Positions 25,001 through 35,334 of a stretch of 64,000 bases of DNA are shown in pieces. Numbering within the stretch: position 1 is the stretch's first letter; each line of letters opens with the position of its first letter. Origin of the DNA: Diadema setosum (lineage: Eukaryota; Echinodermata; Echinoidea; Diadematoida; Diadematidae). The stretch spans positions 21,332,837 to 21,396,836 of the forward strand of contig CM067065.1 of the NCBI GenBank assembly GCA_033980235.1, written 5' to 3'. The position numbers were made by a program, and so were the translations under genes. The notes beneath the pieces were generated by a model that worked only from the letters and a program-made list of their open reading frames with translations, ran no database searches and was not told the origin of the DNA.

Positions 25001-25183
25001 TTTCATTTCTTTCAAATGTTCCCTTTCTTTCTGTCGTTCATCCCTTTCCTTTTGGCGCTCTTCTCTGAGCTTTTCTTCCTTCAAGTCTAGTTTCTCCTTT
25101 TCATCCCTAGCAAAATCGACCAATTCCTTGCCTGTCAGCCCTGCCTCCTTCCCCACTTTTATGAGTTCAGAATACACATCCAT
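22058..25183 (-). CDS. Gag-protease-integrase frame of the Gmr1-type element
   Basis: 1041 residues from an ATG about 190 bases after the primer site. A charged coiled-coil (about 25-70) precedes a capsid-like region (about 85-245) that looks SCAN-domain-like, with WLELAGF, LIMDQIY-type helices and FVRERHP. A CCHC zinc knuckle follows (C288, C291, H296, C301). The protease has D-S-G at 396-398. Integrase has an HHCC zinc site (H605, H612, C642, C645) and the DDE core D675, D735, E771 with 35 residues between the last two, then a GPY-type C-terminal module near 930. The last residues before the stop come from the inserted transposon, not from the element. The start of the RT region is present at the C terminus. 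Confidence 0.9.
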   Translation of the reverse strand: MDVYSELIKVGKEAGLTGKELVDFARDEKEKLDLKEEKLREERQKERDERQKEREHLKEMKELELQIAAARPRNDSPSNGMKKVKLPLFNEKTDDLDSYLCRFERYAESMGWARTQWALPLSTLLTGKGLEVYSRMPSELANNYDELKAALLQRYELNEEGFRAKFRSSQVEPGETHSQLAERLKRYLLRWLELAGFRAEFDDLIQLMIMDQIYVRSSKELKQFVRERHPANLDEMTKLADQYSQAHPHKEQKNHSYKDQKRPDKGQSQGHLASKFSGPQGNKGSSGCYICGKAGHLARNCQAKTNSPRPNRAAALDEMKGSEEKTSQDRKGAACIEANTVRYETARQPGSYVKLASGDEIPLLEAGCSSGVRPSGVNMPVLQGKVGGHVVSVLRDSGCSTAVVKSVFVRTPQIVAGQKKRVVLIDGTVREFPIARVWVDTPFYTGEVEALVMEDPMYELILGNIPGVRDQNNPDPQWTLDSDEVVVEEEEMVESSEGGAVETRGQKAQSAKPLKPLPTASALSLATSKGEYEAAQKADPTLAKAWRAAESGQKTTTSKGNESKFLVHRGLLYREFQSTKLEYGKPVRQLAVPSAYRDGLMALAHDGIMSGHLKTQKTLDRLQQSFYWPGMGDDVRRYCISCDICQRTVNKGSVGRVPLASMPLIDTPFKRVAIDLVGPFDPKTDRGNRYVLTLVDYATRYPEAIALPSIETERVAEALVEMFSRLGLPDEILSDRGAQFTSELMRELGRLLSVKQLHTTPYHPMCNGLVERFNGTLKAMLRRMSAERPKDWDRYSPALLFAYREVPQASLSFSPFELLYGRTVRGPLSLIKTIWEAETVDEEVKTTYEYVVDLRARLEETCKVAHEELKRASKRYAKYYDAKARDRKFEVGDKVLIMRPTSASKLLMQWQGPYTVTGTLGRCDVRVEVNGKIKTYHVNLLKKYVDRARSRDNEVQANAISVVEEEVEPDLNRPCIGLPALSQNESVADVVIDAELTESQAAQVIDLLNQFDAQLTDVPGRTNAMECSVTLGVSSSARSSN

Positions 25184-25373
25184 TGCAATGGACTATCACG
25201 TTACTATAGCAACAATCACTCAATGTAATCTGACCTAAGACACTGGACCTTGAGCCTAACTCTCACTGGCCAGGCAAGTGGCCACTGGCGGTCTAACCTT
25301 TGGCTTCTTGTTTCGAGTTGTCAGTTGCACATATTGAGTTGACTGGTCTAGTTTATAACTTTAAACAATTGCT

Positions 25374-25390
25374 GCCCGGGTTCTCCACCA
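25374..25390 (-). other. Primer binding site
   Basis: TGGTGGAGAACCCGGGC in element sense lies five bases after the 5' LTR and begins with TGG, complementary to a tRNA CCA end. The same sequence follows the second LTR (18202-18218). I could not identify the tRNA. Confidence 0.65.
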
Positions 25391-25395
25391 ATTCT

Positions 25396-27007
25396 TGTCA
25401 CAGGGGACTTTCCTCTGAATGTGGGGAATGAAAGTCCTCCCTGCGACTGGGATCTTTTCTATAGTCAAAGGTTGACTTTCTCTAAATGCAGCAGATTGTT
25501 AGCAGACCATTTACTCATTCAGCTCTCTCGACTTGTGCAACTACAGTGCCTCGAAAGAAGTAGCCAATCACACAGTGTTCTTACAATGTAACAAGCAATA
25601 AGATTTATTATACTGGTCTCAAATTATGGTTGTTTACAATAATAACATAGTACAGTGTACAAACTTGAATACAGATATTCAATTCCACTTGATCTTGAGC
25701 TTGGTTGCTCTGCTCGTTGGTTTATTCTAGAAGCTCCCGTGCTTGGTTGCTCTAGGTTGTCGACGATGCCCTGCCTGAAGTAGCGGGTCGTCTCCCCTTA
25801 CTTCTGGTCCTCTTTGGAACCCAGAACTTGGTCCTCGCTGGAACCCCAAACGATGGCTCTCTCCCTGGAACCCTAAACACCCTGTTAATTTAATAACATG
25901 ATACCTCCCTTATAATTTGTGGTCTTTGGTTATTCCTGATTCTATTCATATAACTTAAACAAAACATATAATTGTATATTCCATCATATTATCGTACCAC
26001 TGATTAGACACACATACTTTCCATAATAATGTTTCACAACGCATCATTATCTTTCAATGTTGAGTAGGGGTGATTAATCAGCCCATTAAAATCTAAGCGT
26101 TGTTCTAAGTCTCTATTTCTTTCACAATGCAATTAAAATTCGGTTTGACATACAAACATCACACATACAATGCAATGTCGGGAATTACATAGGAACTTAC
26201 AAGGCATAAACAACTTCAATTAAATGATCGTGTACTTACAACAGTTGTTGGTGTTTACACTCGAATCCTCCTAGATTCTCTTCTGGACGGTCAGGCTGTC
26301 CAAGCCGAAATGCAACAATCTCTGAATCACACTGATTCCAAATAACACTCTGCTACTCTAACTTCGCAATCTCGAAGTACCGTAGCCTGGTCCTGAGTGT
26401 TCCGCAAATAATGTGGCATCTGAATTTCATGCCCAAACACTGCATATTTTTACATTTGTTGGACCATAGGTCTCCATGTAAAATTAATTAAATGAAGTCA
26501 AGTGACTTCCTAGAAAGTTTTCATAGAAGTCCTGCCCCCTTTTCTTATTGGTTGGCGTTTTCTGTCTGTCAAAACTTTCCTGAATATCTCATTTTGTATT
26601 GGTCAAGTCTCTGCTTGACGTCATCACTTCCTGTCCACGGAAACCAAAATTCTTTGAAGTGGTCCTGTTTTGACCTAGCTAGAAACTTGTGTCTGACGTC
26701 GTGAATGACGTCCACATACCAGATAGTATGAGGCATACTACCAGGGATACCCTTTCCTCGTATTTTGACGTCATGTAGGGTTTACTCACCCCCAAAACAT
26801 TTAATTCCACATCACTCTCTTTTACTTTGATTGTGCATCGCAACATCTCCTTATATGGTTATTTTGATGCAAGCTTTTGTCTTTAAAGCTGCACTTCTTT
26901 TGTAACCATTGCGATAACATCAATTTCTTACATGAGCTACCTAATAAACAGTAGTACAATGAGACAAAATATTACGTGACAAATACAAAATATGTCATAT
27001 CCTGACA
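25396..27007 (-). repeat. 5' LTR
   Basis: 1612 bases. In element sense it begins TGTCAGGATATGACAT and ends CCCCTGTGACA, so it has TG...CA ends with a short inverted repeat (TGTCA/TGACA). It appears identical to the LTR at 18224-19835 as far as I could read. The outer flank at 27008 is unrelated AT-rich DNA. Confidence 0.9.
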
Positions 27008-28137
27008 ATATCTTATTAAACAAGGCTTCAGTATATAACAGGCAAGAGACTTGGTTTCATTACCAACCTTCATTACCAACCTTACTGTAAAATTAGGATT
27101 CATTGGTCTATAATTCTACATACCGTGGAGCCAAGACGATTAATATATATTGAAATGCAGAATTAAGCTAATGCTAGTGTTAGAAGCAGTATTTACCATT
27201 TGCACATGAAACAAAACCCATCGTTAGTGCTTCAAAATAGTTGTAAAAGTAATGTGACGTATGAATAGAAACAACCAACGTGAAGATGTTAATCAGTAAT
27301 ATAATCAATGTTAAGTATGGTTAAATATACAAAAATGTGAATATAAATCTTGCTTGTGATAAAAATGATCTTGTTTCTAAAATAAAGCATCTGTCGTTTC
27401 CTGAGGAAAGAAAAGAAGTGATATAATCATCTTCAAATTTTAGGCTCTTTTGCGAAATGTTCATAATTCAAGGTAGGATGATCTGTGATACAACTGATCT
27501 ACATTTAACATCGAATGTGATTACTCGAACACTTTTTAAATCACTTCTACCAATACCTTTCATAGAACCTTCTGACGGAAGTCAGCTGTAGTAGCGTGAA
27601 GAGGGTTTAAAAGTTTAGTAACTTGTTTACTACTTGCAGATGTTTTAATAATGTGTACGCCTTTCCAAGATTACTGAAAAAGGTATTGTGTAATAAAAAC
27701 TTATCCATATCTACCAGTGCTTGATTTTTGTGTTTTACCAGTCCACACTGTCCTGAATGTTGCCGTAGCTTCGTCACGAGGGCATTGTAGTTTTTCTGTC
27801 AGGAGAGCAGTTTCAATATCTTTTTTTCTTTTTCATTGGATGGTGAGCTGGTGCAGTCCTTTTAGTTGTGTTTGTGCATATGTGTGATCATGTGCGACTG
27901 GTTGTGGGTCTAGATGGTGGTGATTTTGTACGTCTTGATTAAAGTATGATAGTTATTTGCATTCGACACGTGTTTATGTCGATGAACTGAGAGCGTCTTG
28001 AAAATATTGAGGTGCTGCTTGGGTCCCTTTTCGTAAAGCTTGTCATCAACAACTGCCACATTTCTATGACAAATGTCCGCTTGTCGAATCAGATACAAGG
28101 ATTTCGGAAGCTTATATCAACTATCATTACTTGTTTT

Positions 28138-28138
<1 letters not shown>
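27008..28138. other. Anonymous sequence
   Basis: Ordinary AT-rich DNA with no recognised gene or repeat. TTCATTACCAACC is repeated in direct tandem near 27060. Confidence 0.45.

Positions 28139-28190
<52 letters not shown>
28139..28190. repeat. (TA)n microsatellite
   Basis: About 24 uninterrupted TA units followed by a T-run. It abuts the 158 bp array element. Confidence 0.9.
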
Positions 28191-28195
<5 letters not shown>

Positions 28196-28197
28196 TT

Positions 28198-29433
28198 GTC
28201 CCCGCCGAACGAGTTCGAGCAGGGGACTATGAAACGGGCTCCGTACGTGTGTGTGTCCGTGTGTCCGTCCGTGTGTCCGTCCGTGTGTGCGTCCGTGTGT
28301 GATCAAAATGTTCAAAATGCTACTCCTTCGCCATTTCTAACCCGATTTTGATTCTGTTTGCTTTATATGATAGCACTACATGGGAGCTTTGAAACTTCTA
28401 TACAGAATTTCAGTTGTGACCTTTGACCTTGACCTTTGACCTATATTGTACATTTTGCTTCAAAATGCTACTCCTTCGCCATTTCTAGCCCGATTTTGAT
28501 TCCGTTTGCTTTATATGATGGCACTAGGTGAGGGCTTCAAAACTTCTACACAGAATTTTGACCTTTGACTTCTTTGACCTTTGACCTTGATTTTTGACCT
28601 ATATTGTACATTGCCTACAAAATGCTACTCCTTCGCCATTTGTAACCCGATTTTGATTCCGTTTGCTTTATGTGATGGCACTAGGTGAGGGCTTCAAAAC
28701 TTCTACACAGAATTTTGACCGTTGACTTCTTTGACCTTTGACCTTGATTTTTGACCTATATTGTACATTTTGCTACAAAATGCTACTCCTTCGCCATTTG
28801 TAACCCGATTTCAATTCCGTTTGCTTTAAGTGATGGCACTAGGTGAGGGCTTCAAAACTTCTACACAGAATTTTGACCGTTGACTTCTTTGACCTTTGAC
28901 CTTGATTTTTGACCTATATTGTACATTTTGCTACAAAATGCTACTCCTTCGCCATTTGTAACCCGATTTCAATTCCATTTGCTTTAAGTGATGGCACTAG
29001 GTGAGGGCTTCAAAACTTCTACACAGAATTTTGACCTTTGACTTCTTTGACCTTTGACCTTGATTTTTGACCTGTATTGTACATTTTGCTACCAAATGCT
29101 ACTCCTTCGCCATTTCTAACCCGATTTCGATTCCGTTTGCTTTATGTGATGGCACTAGGTGACGGCTTCAAAACTTCTACACAGAATTTTGACCTTTGAC
29201 TTCTTTGACCTTTGACCTTGATTTTTTTTACCTATATTGGACATTGGCTACAAAATGCTACTCCTTCGCCATTTCTAACCCGATTTCGATTCCGTTTGCT
29301 TTATGTGATGGCACTAGGTGAGGGCTTCAAAACTTCTACATAGAATTTTGACCTTTGACTTCTTTGACCTTTGACCTTCATCTTTTTACCTATATTGTAC
29401 ATTTTGCTACTAAATGCTACTTCCGGCGGGGAC
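28198..29433. repeat. 158 bp tandem array rich in TGACC half-sites, with inverted ends
   Basis: The outer ends are GTCCCCGCCG (28198) and CGGCGGGGAC (29433), an inverted repeat that suggests a transposable unit. After a GTCCGTGTGTC-type tract come seven monomers marked by TACTCCTTCGCC at 28321, 28469, 28626, 28784, 28942, 29100 and 29259, with spacing of 157-159 after the first. Every monomer contains a cluster of TGACCTTTGACC motifs, which in reverse is AGGTCAAAGGTCA, the DR1 arrangement bound by HNF4 and RXR heterodimers. The first monomer has two perfect copies back to back (28417-28442). It is non-coding. Confidence 0.85.
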
Positions 29434-31512
29434 ATATATTACGCACCGCGTAATTTCTACTTTTCCTTGTTTTAATAGAAATGGGACCCTGGAGTTGTTT
29501 TGAAGTGAATTCGTTTAAAGTCACACGCTGGGCGAGTGAGGTGTATACTTTATGGTCATGAGCATAATATACAAGACAAAACACATGTGCACATGGAGTA
29601 CATACAGGAGACATCAGAACAAAATTGCAAACAGGACAAGACAATGCCCAGTAGTTCACCCAACAAGAAAGGAGGTGTATGTAACGAATTAGAAATATAC
29701 ACTTGAAACCAACCTGTAGAGAGACCAGCGTCTCATATAGTTTTTCTTCAACAGTTCATGCTTGAGTATTTATTAAGATCTTTATTTCATATTTTCTGCA
29801 GTACATGTAATAGTATGTATGCAATGTTATGATTTTATTACTCTCTCTGGAAATACATGTACGGTTGAAATCATAATCTAATGGGTCTCTTTCTGTGTTT
29901 ACCTTGATATCAAGATGAAATGTTCTGAAATTCAAATGGAAGTTATTGCTGTATAGCCGGAAGTAAGACCCAGATTGTAAACAGTGTCGATAGTTTTCTT
30001 CACCGAAATACTTAAATCATGCTTTTATTAATCAAGGAGGCACTGTGAATTGAAAACTCGTGCACCGCTGAAAGATGTTTGTAATACGTTGTGTAAGAAA
30101 ACACCGGGAAGTGAGATATACTGTCTGTTGTTGATAGGAAAAACAACGAACTCGAAAGAGACAAAACACAAGTTCATATTTTGGAATTTCCTGGGCTCGT
30201 TCCTTTTTGACGTTCTCCCAAGCATCAAAACCTTACAAATATTTATCAGCTTGTTTCCGAGTGAGTTCCCCATTGTGCGTTATTCCACGAGTGTATGTTT
30301 GTACCACTATTCTTGATTCTGGCGAGTCAGGGCATACCAACGGCAGAGAGATGATAACACATGGACTTCTCTTATATGCCAGCTTAAATGGAAATACATG
30401 CAACAAACTTGCTTAAAGGGAACTTCCGAATAATTTTCAGCCTTCTTTATTTGAACTATTAATTAGTTAAAGTAAGTACAGAGTTTCAGAATTTATAGTG
30501 ATTGGAATGAGAATCTTTTCAAATAAACAAATTGCCATGAACAAGAATGGTGACATAGCAGCCTCGCCATAACAATGCATGAGTTGGGGCTCAAGGAAGC
30601 AAAACCTAAAGAACAAGGCATGCATAGATTCTTGGCAGGTGAACTTGTTGAGCAAGCGGTATTGTAATGGAATTGCACTGCTACATTTCTGAAATATGTG
30701 AGGCTCTGATGTCATCAACTCTGTTCATTATAATTTGTTTTAAATTTTCAAAAGTTTATTAACTTCTCTGCCCAAGGACCACGATAAATTTCACGAATCT
30801 ATACATGTAGCTGTCGATTTATGTACTACATGATGTGAAAATATGAAAATCGTCTGGAATGCCCCTTTATCCCTTTATACACTATGATCGGATTACATTT
30901 AACATTTTATCAAACTTTGATACCTCCCCAAAAGAGGTCTGCAAAAAAATGACACACGCTCGTCTATGCCTCGCTTTTGTACACAAACATTCACCTAATT
31001 GTCAACGTACCATCGCCTTTTGTACCGAAGCTATAGTCAATAAGCCGGCATACTATTAAGCATCTTACTGCTCAATTCCGTACAGGTTTACACGATTCGT
31101 ATTGTAAATTGAAAAAAAAAAATGTATGGATCATCGAAGCTAGAAAGTCCATAAAAAGTCTTTCTGAAAGCAAGGATTGTCTCGCTATATATCTATCACT
31201 TTGAATGTCTCTCAAAATTATACTTGTGTTTGTGATAACATGATCAAGGCTCGTGATATAGCGAAATTTGATTTTCTCCGTTTCCAATCAAGCTTGGTTG
31301 TAATCCCGATCCACAAGGCAAATACATATAAAAACGCTCATTTCAAATACAGCTGATATGGTTTGCCTGACAAGTGTTATCTATAGTGCATATTGATGAG
31401 TGGTTGTATCTTTCATGCACCATGTGTCCCTTTTCTGAAGGGAGTGTGTTCCTAAAAGTTACCACATATGATATATCATCCGTTTCAAACTGTTCTTCTG
31501 ATGGAGTCTTGG
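29434..31512. other. Anonymous sequence, 3' flank of the dispanin gene
   Basis: It probably includes the 3' untranslated region of the minus-strand gene ending at 31513. Short open frames on both strands at 30028-30720 are antiparallel to each other and show no domain. Confidence 0.4.
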
Positions 31513-34500
31513 TCAGTTCTGAATGAAGGTTTTGTTGACGTCGAAGGAAACCTCTAACAGTCTTGCGAACAGAATGAGCAGGATGAACCCGAGAACGACG
31601 AAAGCTGCGATGGCGTGGTTCCGAGCCGACTTCGATGCTCGCTTTGCCCCACCGAAGTTCCCTGCGGTTATGCGTGAGTCCACCTGTGGACAAAAATGGG
31701 ATTTAATCCGGCTGTCATTAGAAGGGCAACAGTTTCAGAGCTTCTGAAAGGGATGGAAAACGCTCTGTAGGTAGGGATAGTACAGTGCACTCCCGTTATA
31801 ACGAACACGGTTATAACGAAATTCCGGTAACAAACGAAAAAAATTTATTGTTTATTTGCTCGGTTATAATGAATAATAACATTTTGATATAACGAAAAAA
31901 ACTGCCAATCACGCAGACTTCGATATAATTATCAACTGTAGAGCTCTTCTTGGAGAGAGAAATATTTCTGATGAGCATATTGAAGAACATGTTGGTGGAT
32001 TTAGTTACTATGATTCACACGTGGTGCTCTTTACTGAGCAATATCTTATTTACTATGAAGATACATGTATAACAAAGACTTGTTTCACAGCACAATCTCA
32101 CATAAACTGTGTGATGTCAAAATTATGTCAATATCTTTAAAGGGGAATTTGACCCAAATGTATAGGTTGATTTAGTGAATGCACCAAGACAAGTAAAATA
32201 TATCAATGAAATTTTAGAGGAAATTGGACAACCGTTTAAATAGTCTTGAATGTTTGAAATTTTGGTGACGAGATCTATGGATCAGAACGCTATTATCAGA
32301 TAGTGACATCACATAATAGAATGCACTACGATAATCAGAAAATATAAAGAGCATTCCACAAAATATAATTTCATATGAAAAGTACACAATCCTTTGACGT
32401 AGTTATTAGAAAAGTGAAAACGTATTGTATAATTTCCTTGGAACGTCTTCAATGCCAATTTCCCACCTCCATAAGTTAAAGTGTGTATGTATGTGTATGT
32501 TTGGGTGTGTATTGTCCTTTCTATGCAATTCCATAATGGATTTCCTTTTTTGTAAAAGCTTTTTAAAACACTTTCGCACCCTTGTCAGAATTGCATATAC
32601 AATGTTATTATTCTTTGATATGATGAATAACATGGGCAACGACTGCTGTCTTGAAATTAAAAGAACTAGGTCCTACATGTAAACAGCTTTTTTCTTGAAG
32701 TGGTAAACTTTGAACTAGATAAACGAACACGGCACCATTTTGTACATAATCATAATCATAATACTAACACATGGTAATTTAGACAGACACGCGGCTTTTA
32801 CGTATAGTTTTTTTTTTTCTTTCTTGTTTGGAAGTCGACAATTACATTTTTCGGAAAATAGCATTCAACACAGACATACTAAAGCTTTTCAAAATGCACT
32901 CATCAGAGTAAAATCGCATGAATGAACAGAAAGCCAGAAACGAAACAATAAAGGAAGCAATCTTCGTTTCTGGCTTTTTGTTCATTCATGCGATTTTACT
33001 CTGATGAGTGCGTGTCGAAAAGCTTTAGTATGTCTGTGTTGAATGCTATTTTCCGATTTTGCTGTACCAAGCACTTATTCAATTATATTTTTGTTTGGTT
33101 TCATGCAAGCAGTTCCATTTAGAACATAATTATGTTTCCAAGCCAAAATAAAATGTAAAATTCATGTAGGAGCCTAGATGATTTTATGTTTATTGCCAAA
33201 TAGCGACCGGGGAATTACGGTTAAGCATCCCACGTAATATGCTATGAATGTTAAAGGCGCATGTATAATAGGCTTATTGTAAAGTCGTTTGCTTTGACAT
33301 ACAATAATAGAGAAATGGGCGATAAATCTCACAAAGTTTGAAAAGAGCCCACCTGCAGAGATTTCCGGAGTGACCAGATACCGATGGGAAAGAAGAAAAT
33401 GACAGACAATATTGCAAGAAGCCTCCAGTTTCTTTGAGTCGTTTCGCCCAAGTGATCATCCCGAACTCGTTTTCCTGTTACGTTACGGCTTGGTTGAGGA
33501 GTGACATCTTCGGAAACTGCAATCGGCTCCGCATCGAGGCGCTGTTCCCGCCCAGCTTGCTGATCAATTTTGTCAAGATGATGTTCTGCATTCGATGTCA
33601 AGTCGGGAATGCCTGAGGGCCGAATCTGCTTCTTTCGTTCATAGTGAGTGTCAAGGTTATGACGTTGTGATTGTATCAGATCGCCTATTTCGGTGTTTAG
33701 ACTCTTGACTTTGTGGCCGTCCTTCGAAATTTCCGAATTTTCAGTAGAATAGAGTCGGGAAAGAGGAGGTTTGCTTCCTCCTTTTCTCGTTGACCTTTGC
33801 TGTAAGTTGCCCGAGATGGTGAGAGGATTCAAGTTGAGTGGTCGATCCAAAGGCACACGATCTGAATATCCCTGTGATCCCACGTTTCCTACATCCTTCT
33901 GAATATCTCCTTTTCCCGGAGCGGATTGCATATGGTTTATTGTCTCCCACCCTTCTATATCCTTTCTGGCAGATTTCTGTGGTTCCTTCATGATCCGAGC
34001 CCTTCTGGTCGCCACAGCGTACTTTGATGCCTGTCCTGTAGCCTTCATATTCTGTGCTCTGATCCTTCTTTCTGTCCCTCTATGGTCTTTCCGCGATGTT
34101 TGGGTAGCTGGTTTCTCATCTCTCGCTGACATTGTCTGTATACGGCTACTCGAATTTGCCTTGAAACCATCTCCTATATCTCCGAGCGGGTCCCTAGGTT
34201 TGGGGAAAACTCGCCTTCTTTCCCTGAACACACGTGGTCTGACCCTCTCCGAAGACCAGCTTCGCTCGCTAAAGACACTATCTAAGGTTGAAGTCTGCGA
34301 ACTATCCCCAGCGTGTGGATCATAGTACCGTGATCTATACGGCATGGCAAGGTATCTACCACTGACTGGTGAATTTGTCTTTTGGTCGTGCAATTTGTTA
34401 TGAGCATTCTGATGCTCTTGATTAAAGTTGTAGTACTCGTGCTCGGGAATGTCAACGCCGCTGTTGGCACTGGGCTTTAAAGTTTCGACGGTACTTTCCT

Positions 34501-35326
34501 CTTCATTAGAGAAGTCATTAGGTTGTGGTGCATCTTGTCCATAGCTTACTGCATTAACTCCTGCGTGCTTCCAGTGCCGTGAAGTTCTCTCTGTTGAATC
34601 GAACTCATGAGAGTGGACAGTGTCGGCTAGATTGAATCGAATATGTCGGTCTGGAGAGCTGGTTCTCCGCTCCCTGTTGCTGGTGATCATTATTCCTGAG
34701 CTAGGCCGACTCGCATTGTCGCCAGATCCACTATCCTGGCTTATTTGAGTTCTGATAAAGGGACGCTCCATACCCCTGCTATGATATGGAGGAACTTCGT
34801 CGGATATCGGACCAATATTATTGCTGGGCGGAAAGGCATTGACCTCGATGTCAAGGTGAGATGCAACCGACCTTTGGCCTTTATGTGCTAGCTTTCCTCC
34901 CCATCGAGAAGACAGCACAGCAATCGAGTACGGAGGCGGATCTTTTCTGTGCGGACCCCGGATTCCGGTTGAGGCAACAGGATTCGAATGTGATCCAGAC
35001 TTGATGTCAACACCTACATTACTCCCGACATTTTGGTGTTGACTGTATGTAGGCCTAATCGTCTGCTTCCACTGGGCGTTAGTATCTCTAGCCTCGGGAT
35101 CTCTGTCCGTGCTTTTTGACTGAGGAAGAGGTGCCGGAAAGCTTACCTCCCCTCTTGCGTTAGATGCCAAGTCATCTGGGCCGTCTTGATCTCGTGTCGA
35201 CCAGACCTCCCTCTCGACCTTCTTGAAATTTGATAAGACAACCTCCTCATCAGCGAACATAGGTGTAGCATGTCTAACCGAGTAATACCCGTAGGATGGA
35301 AAAGATTCTCGAGCGAAGTCCGTCAT
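31513..35326 (-). CDS. CD225/dispanin-family transmembrane protein, two coding exons
   Basis: Exon 1 (35326-33353, 658 codons from ATG) ends LRKSLQ at a GTGGGC donor. Exon 2 (31683-31513, 56 residues and stop) follows the acceptor TTTTTGTCCACAG and joins in phase 0. About 630 residues are hydrophilic, rich in Ser, Arg, Asp and Gln, and probably disordered. The C terminus has a hydrophobic segment (about 635-652, IFFFPIGIW), a basic loop with the family pattern GNFGGAKRASKSARNHAI, and a second hydrophobic segment (about 681-701). This is the CD225 architecture of the IFITM, PRRT and SYNDIG1 proteins, which are membrane-inserted and act in vesicle fusion, trafficking or synapse assembly. Family members are usually far shorter, so the long N-terminal exon is unusual. 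An acceptor (TTTGCACATGCAG) lies eight bases before the ATG, so an upstream, probably untranslated, exon is expected. Confidence 0.82.
31781..31915. mobile_element. Pogo/Tigger-like transposon terminus (fragment)
   Basis: After a TA, the sequence CAGTGCACTCCCGTTATAAC is followed by repeated GGTTATAACGAA and GATATAACGAA phrases. Termini starting CAGTG with repeated TATAACGAA are typical of pogo/Tigger elements. The opposite end was not found, so this is a fragment. Confidence 0.5.
32851..33056. repeat. Intronic long hairpin, 94 bp arms
   Basis: The arms 32851-32944 and 32963-33056 are reverse complements with only about four mismatches, and the loop is 18 bases. At least one mismatch is a C/T difference that would allow G:U pairing in RNA. 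It lies inside the dispanin-family intron, so any pre-mRNA would fold into a long nearly perfect duplex. It may be a young MITE, a hairpin RNA source or an editing substrate. No clear target duplication was seen. Confidence 0.85.
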
Positions 35327-35334
35327 CCTGAACA

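Larger units (their letters stand above)
17092..27007 (-). mobile_element. Gmr1-type Ty3/gypsy LTR retrotransposon plus truncated tandem second copy
   Basis: Read on the minus strand: LTR (27007-25396), primer site, gag-PR-IN frame, inserted DNA transposon (21239-22090), RT-RNase H frame, polypurine tract, LTR (19835-18224), leader, and a second gag that stops at 17092. The block 17092-19835 matches 24264-27007 (2744 bases). I noticed only two substitutions, at 17980/25152 and 18065/25237, both outside the LTRs. Integrase precedes reverse transcriptase, which is the order of the Gmr1 group and not of ordinary Ty3/gypsy elements. The structure fits LTR-LTR unequal recombination followed by loss of the distal part, so no target duplication can be paired. 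Confidence 0.9.
31684..33352 (-). other. Intron of the dispanin-family gene
   Basis: 1669 bases with a GT donor at 33352 and an AG acceptor at 31684, splitting the CD225 domain between its first helix and the basic loop. It contains a pogo/Tigger-like terminus (about 31781-31915), a fragment starting TTTAAAGGGGAATTTGAC near 32137, and a 94 bp-armed hairpin (32851-33056). Confidence 0.8.

Noticed and set aside
28127..28351. Tyr/Ile and Val/Cys-rich frames
   Set aside because: They are translations of the (TA)n and GTGTGTCC tracts.
31343..31693. 116-codon minus-strand open frame
   Set aside because: It overlaps the true second exon of the dispanin gene in a different frame; the exon's splice sites and CD225 pattern decide for the shorter reading.
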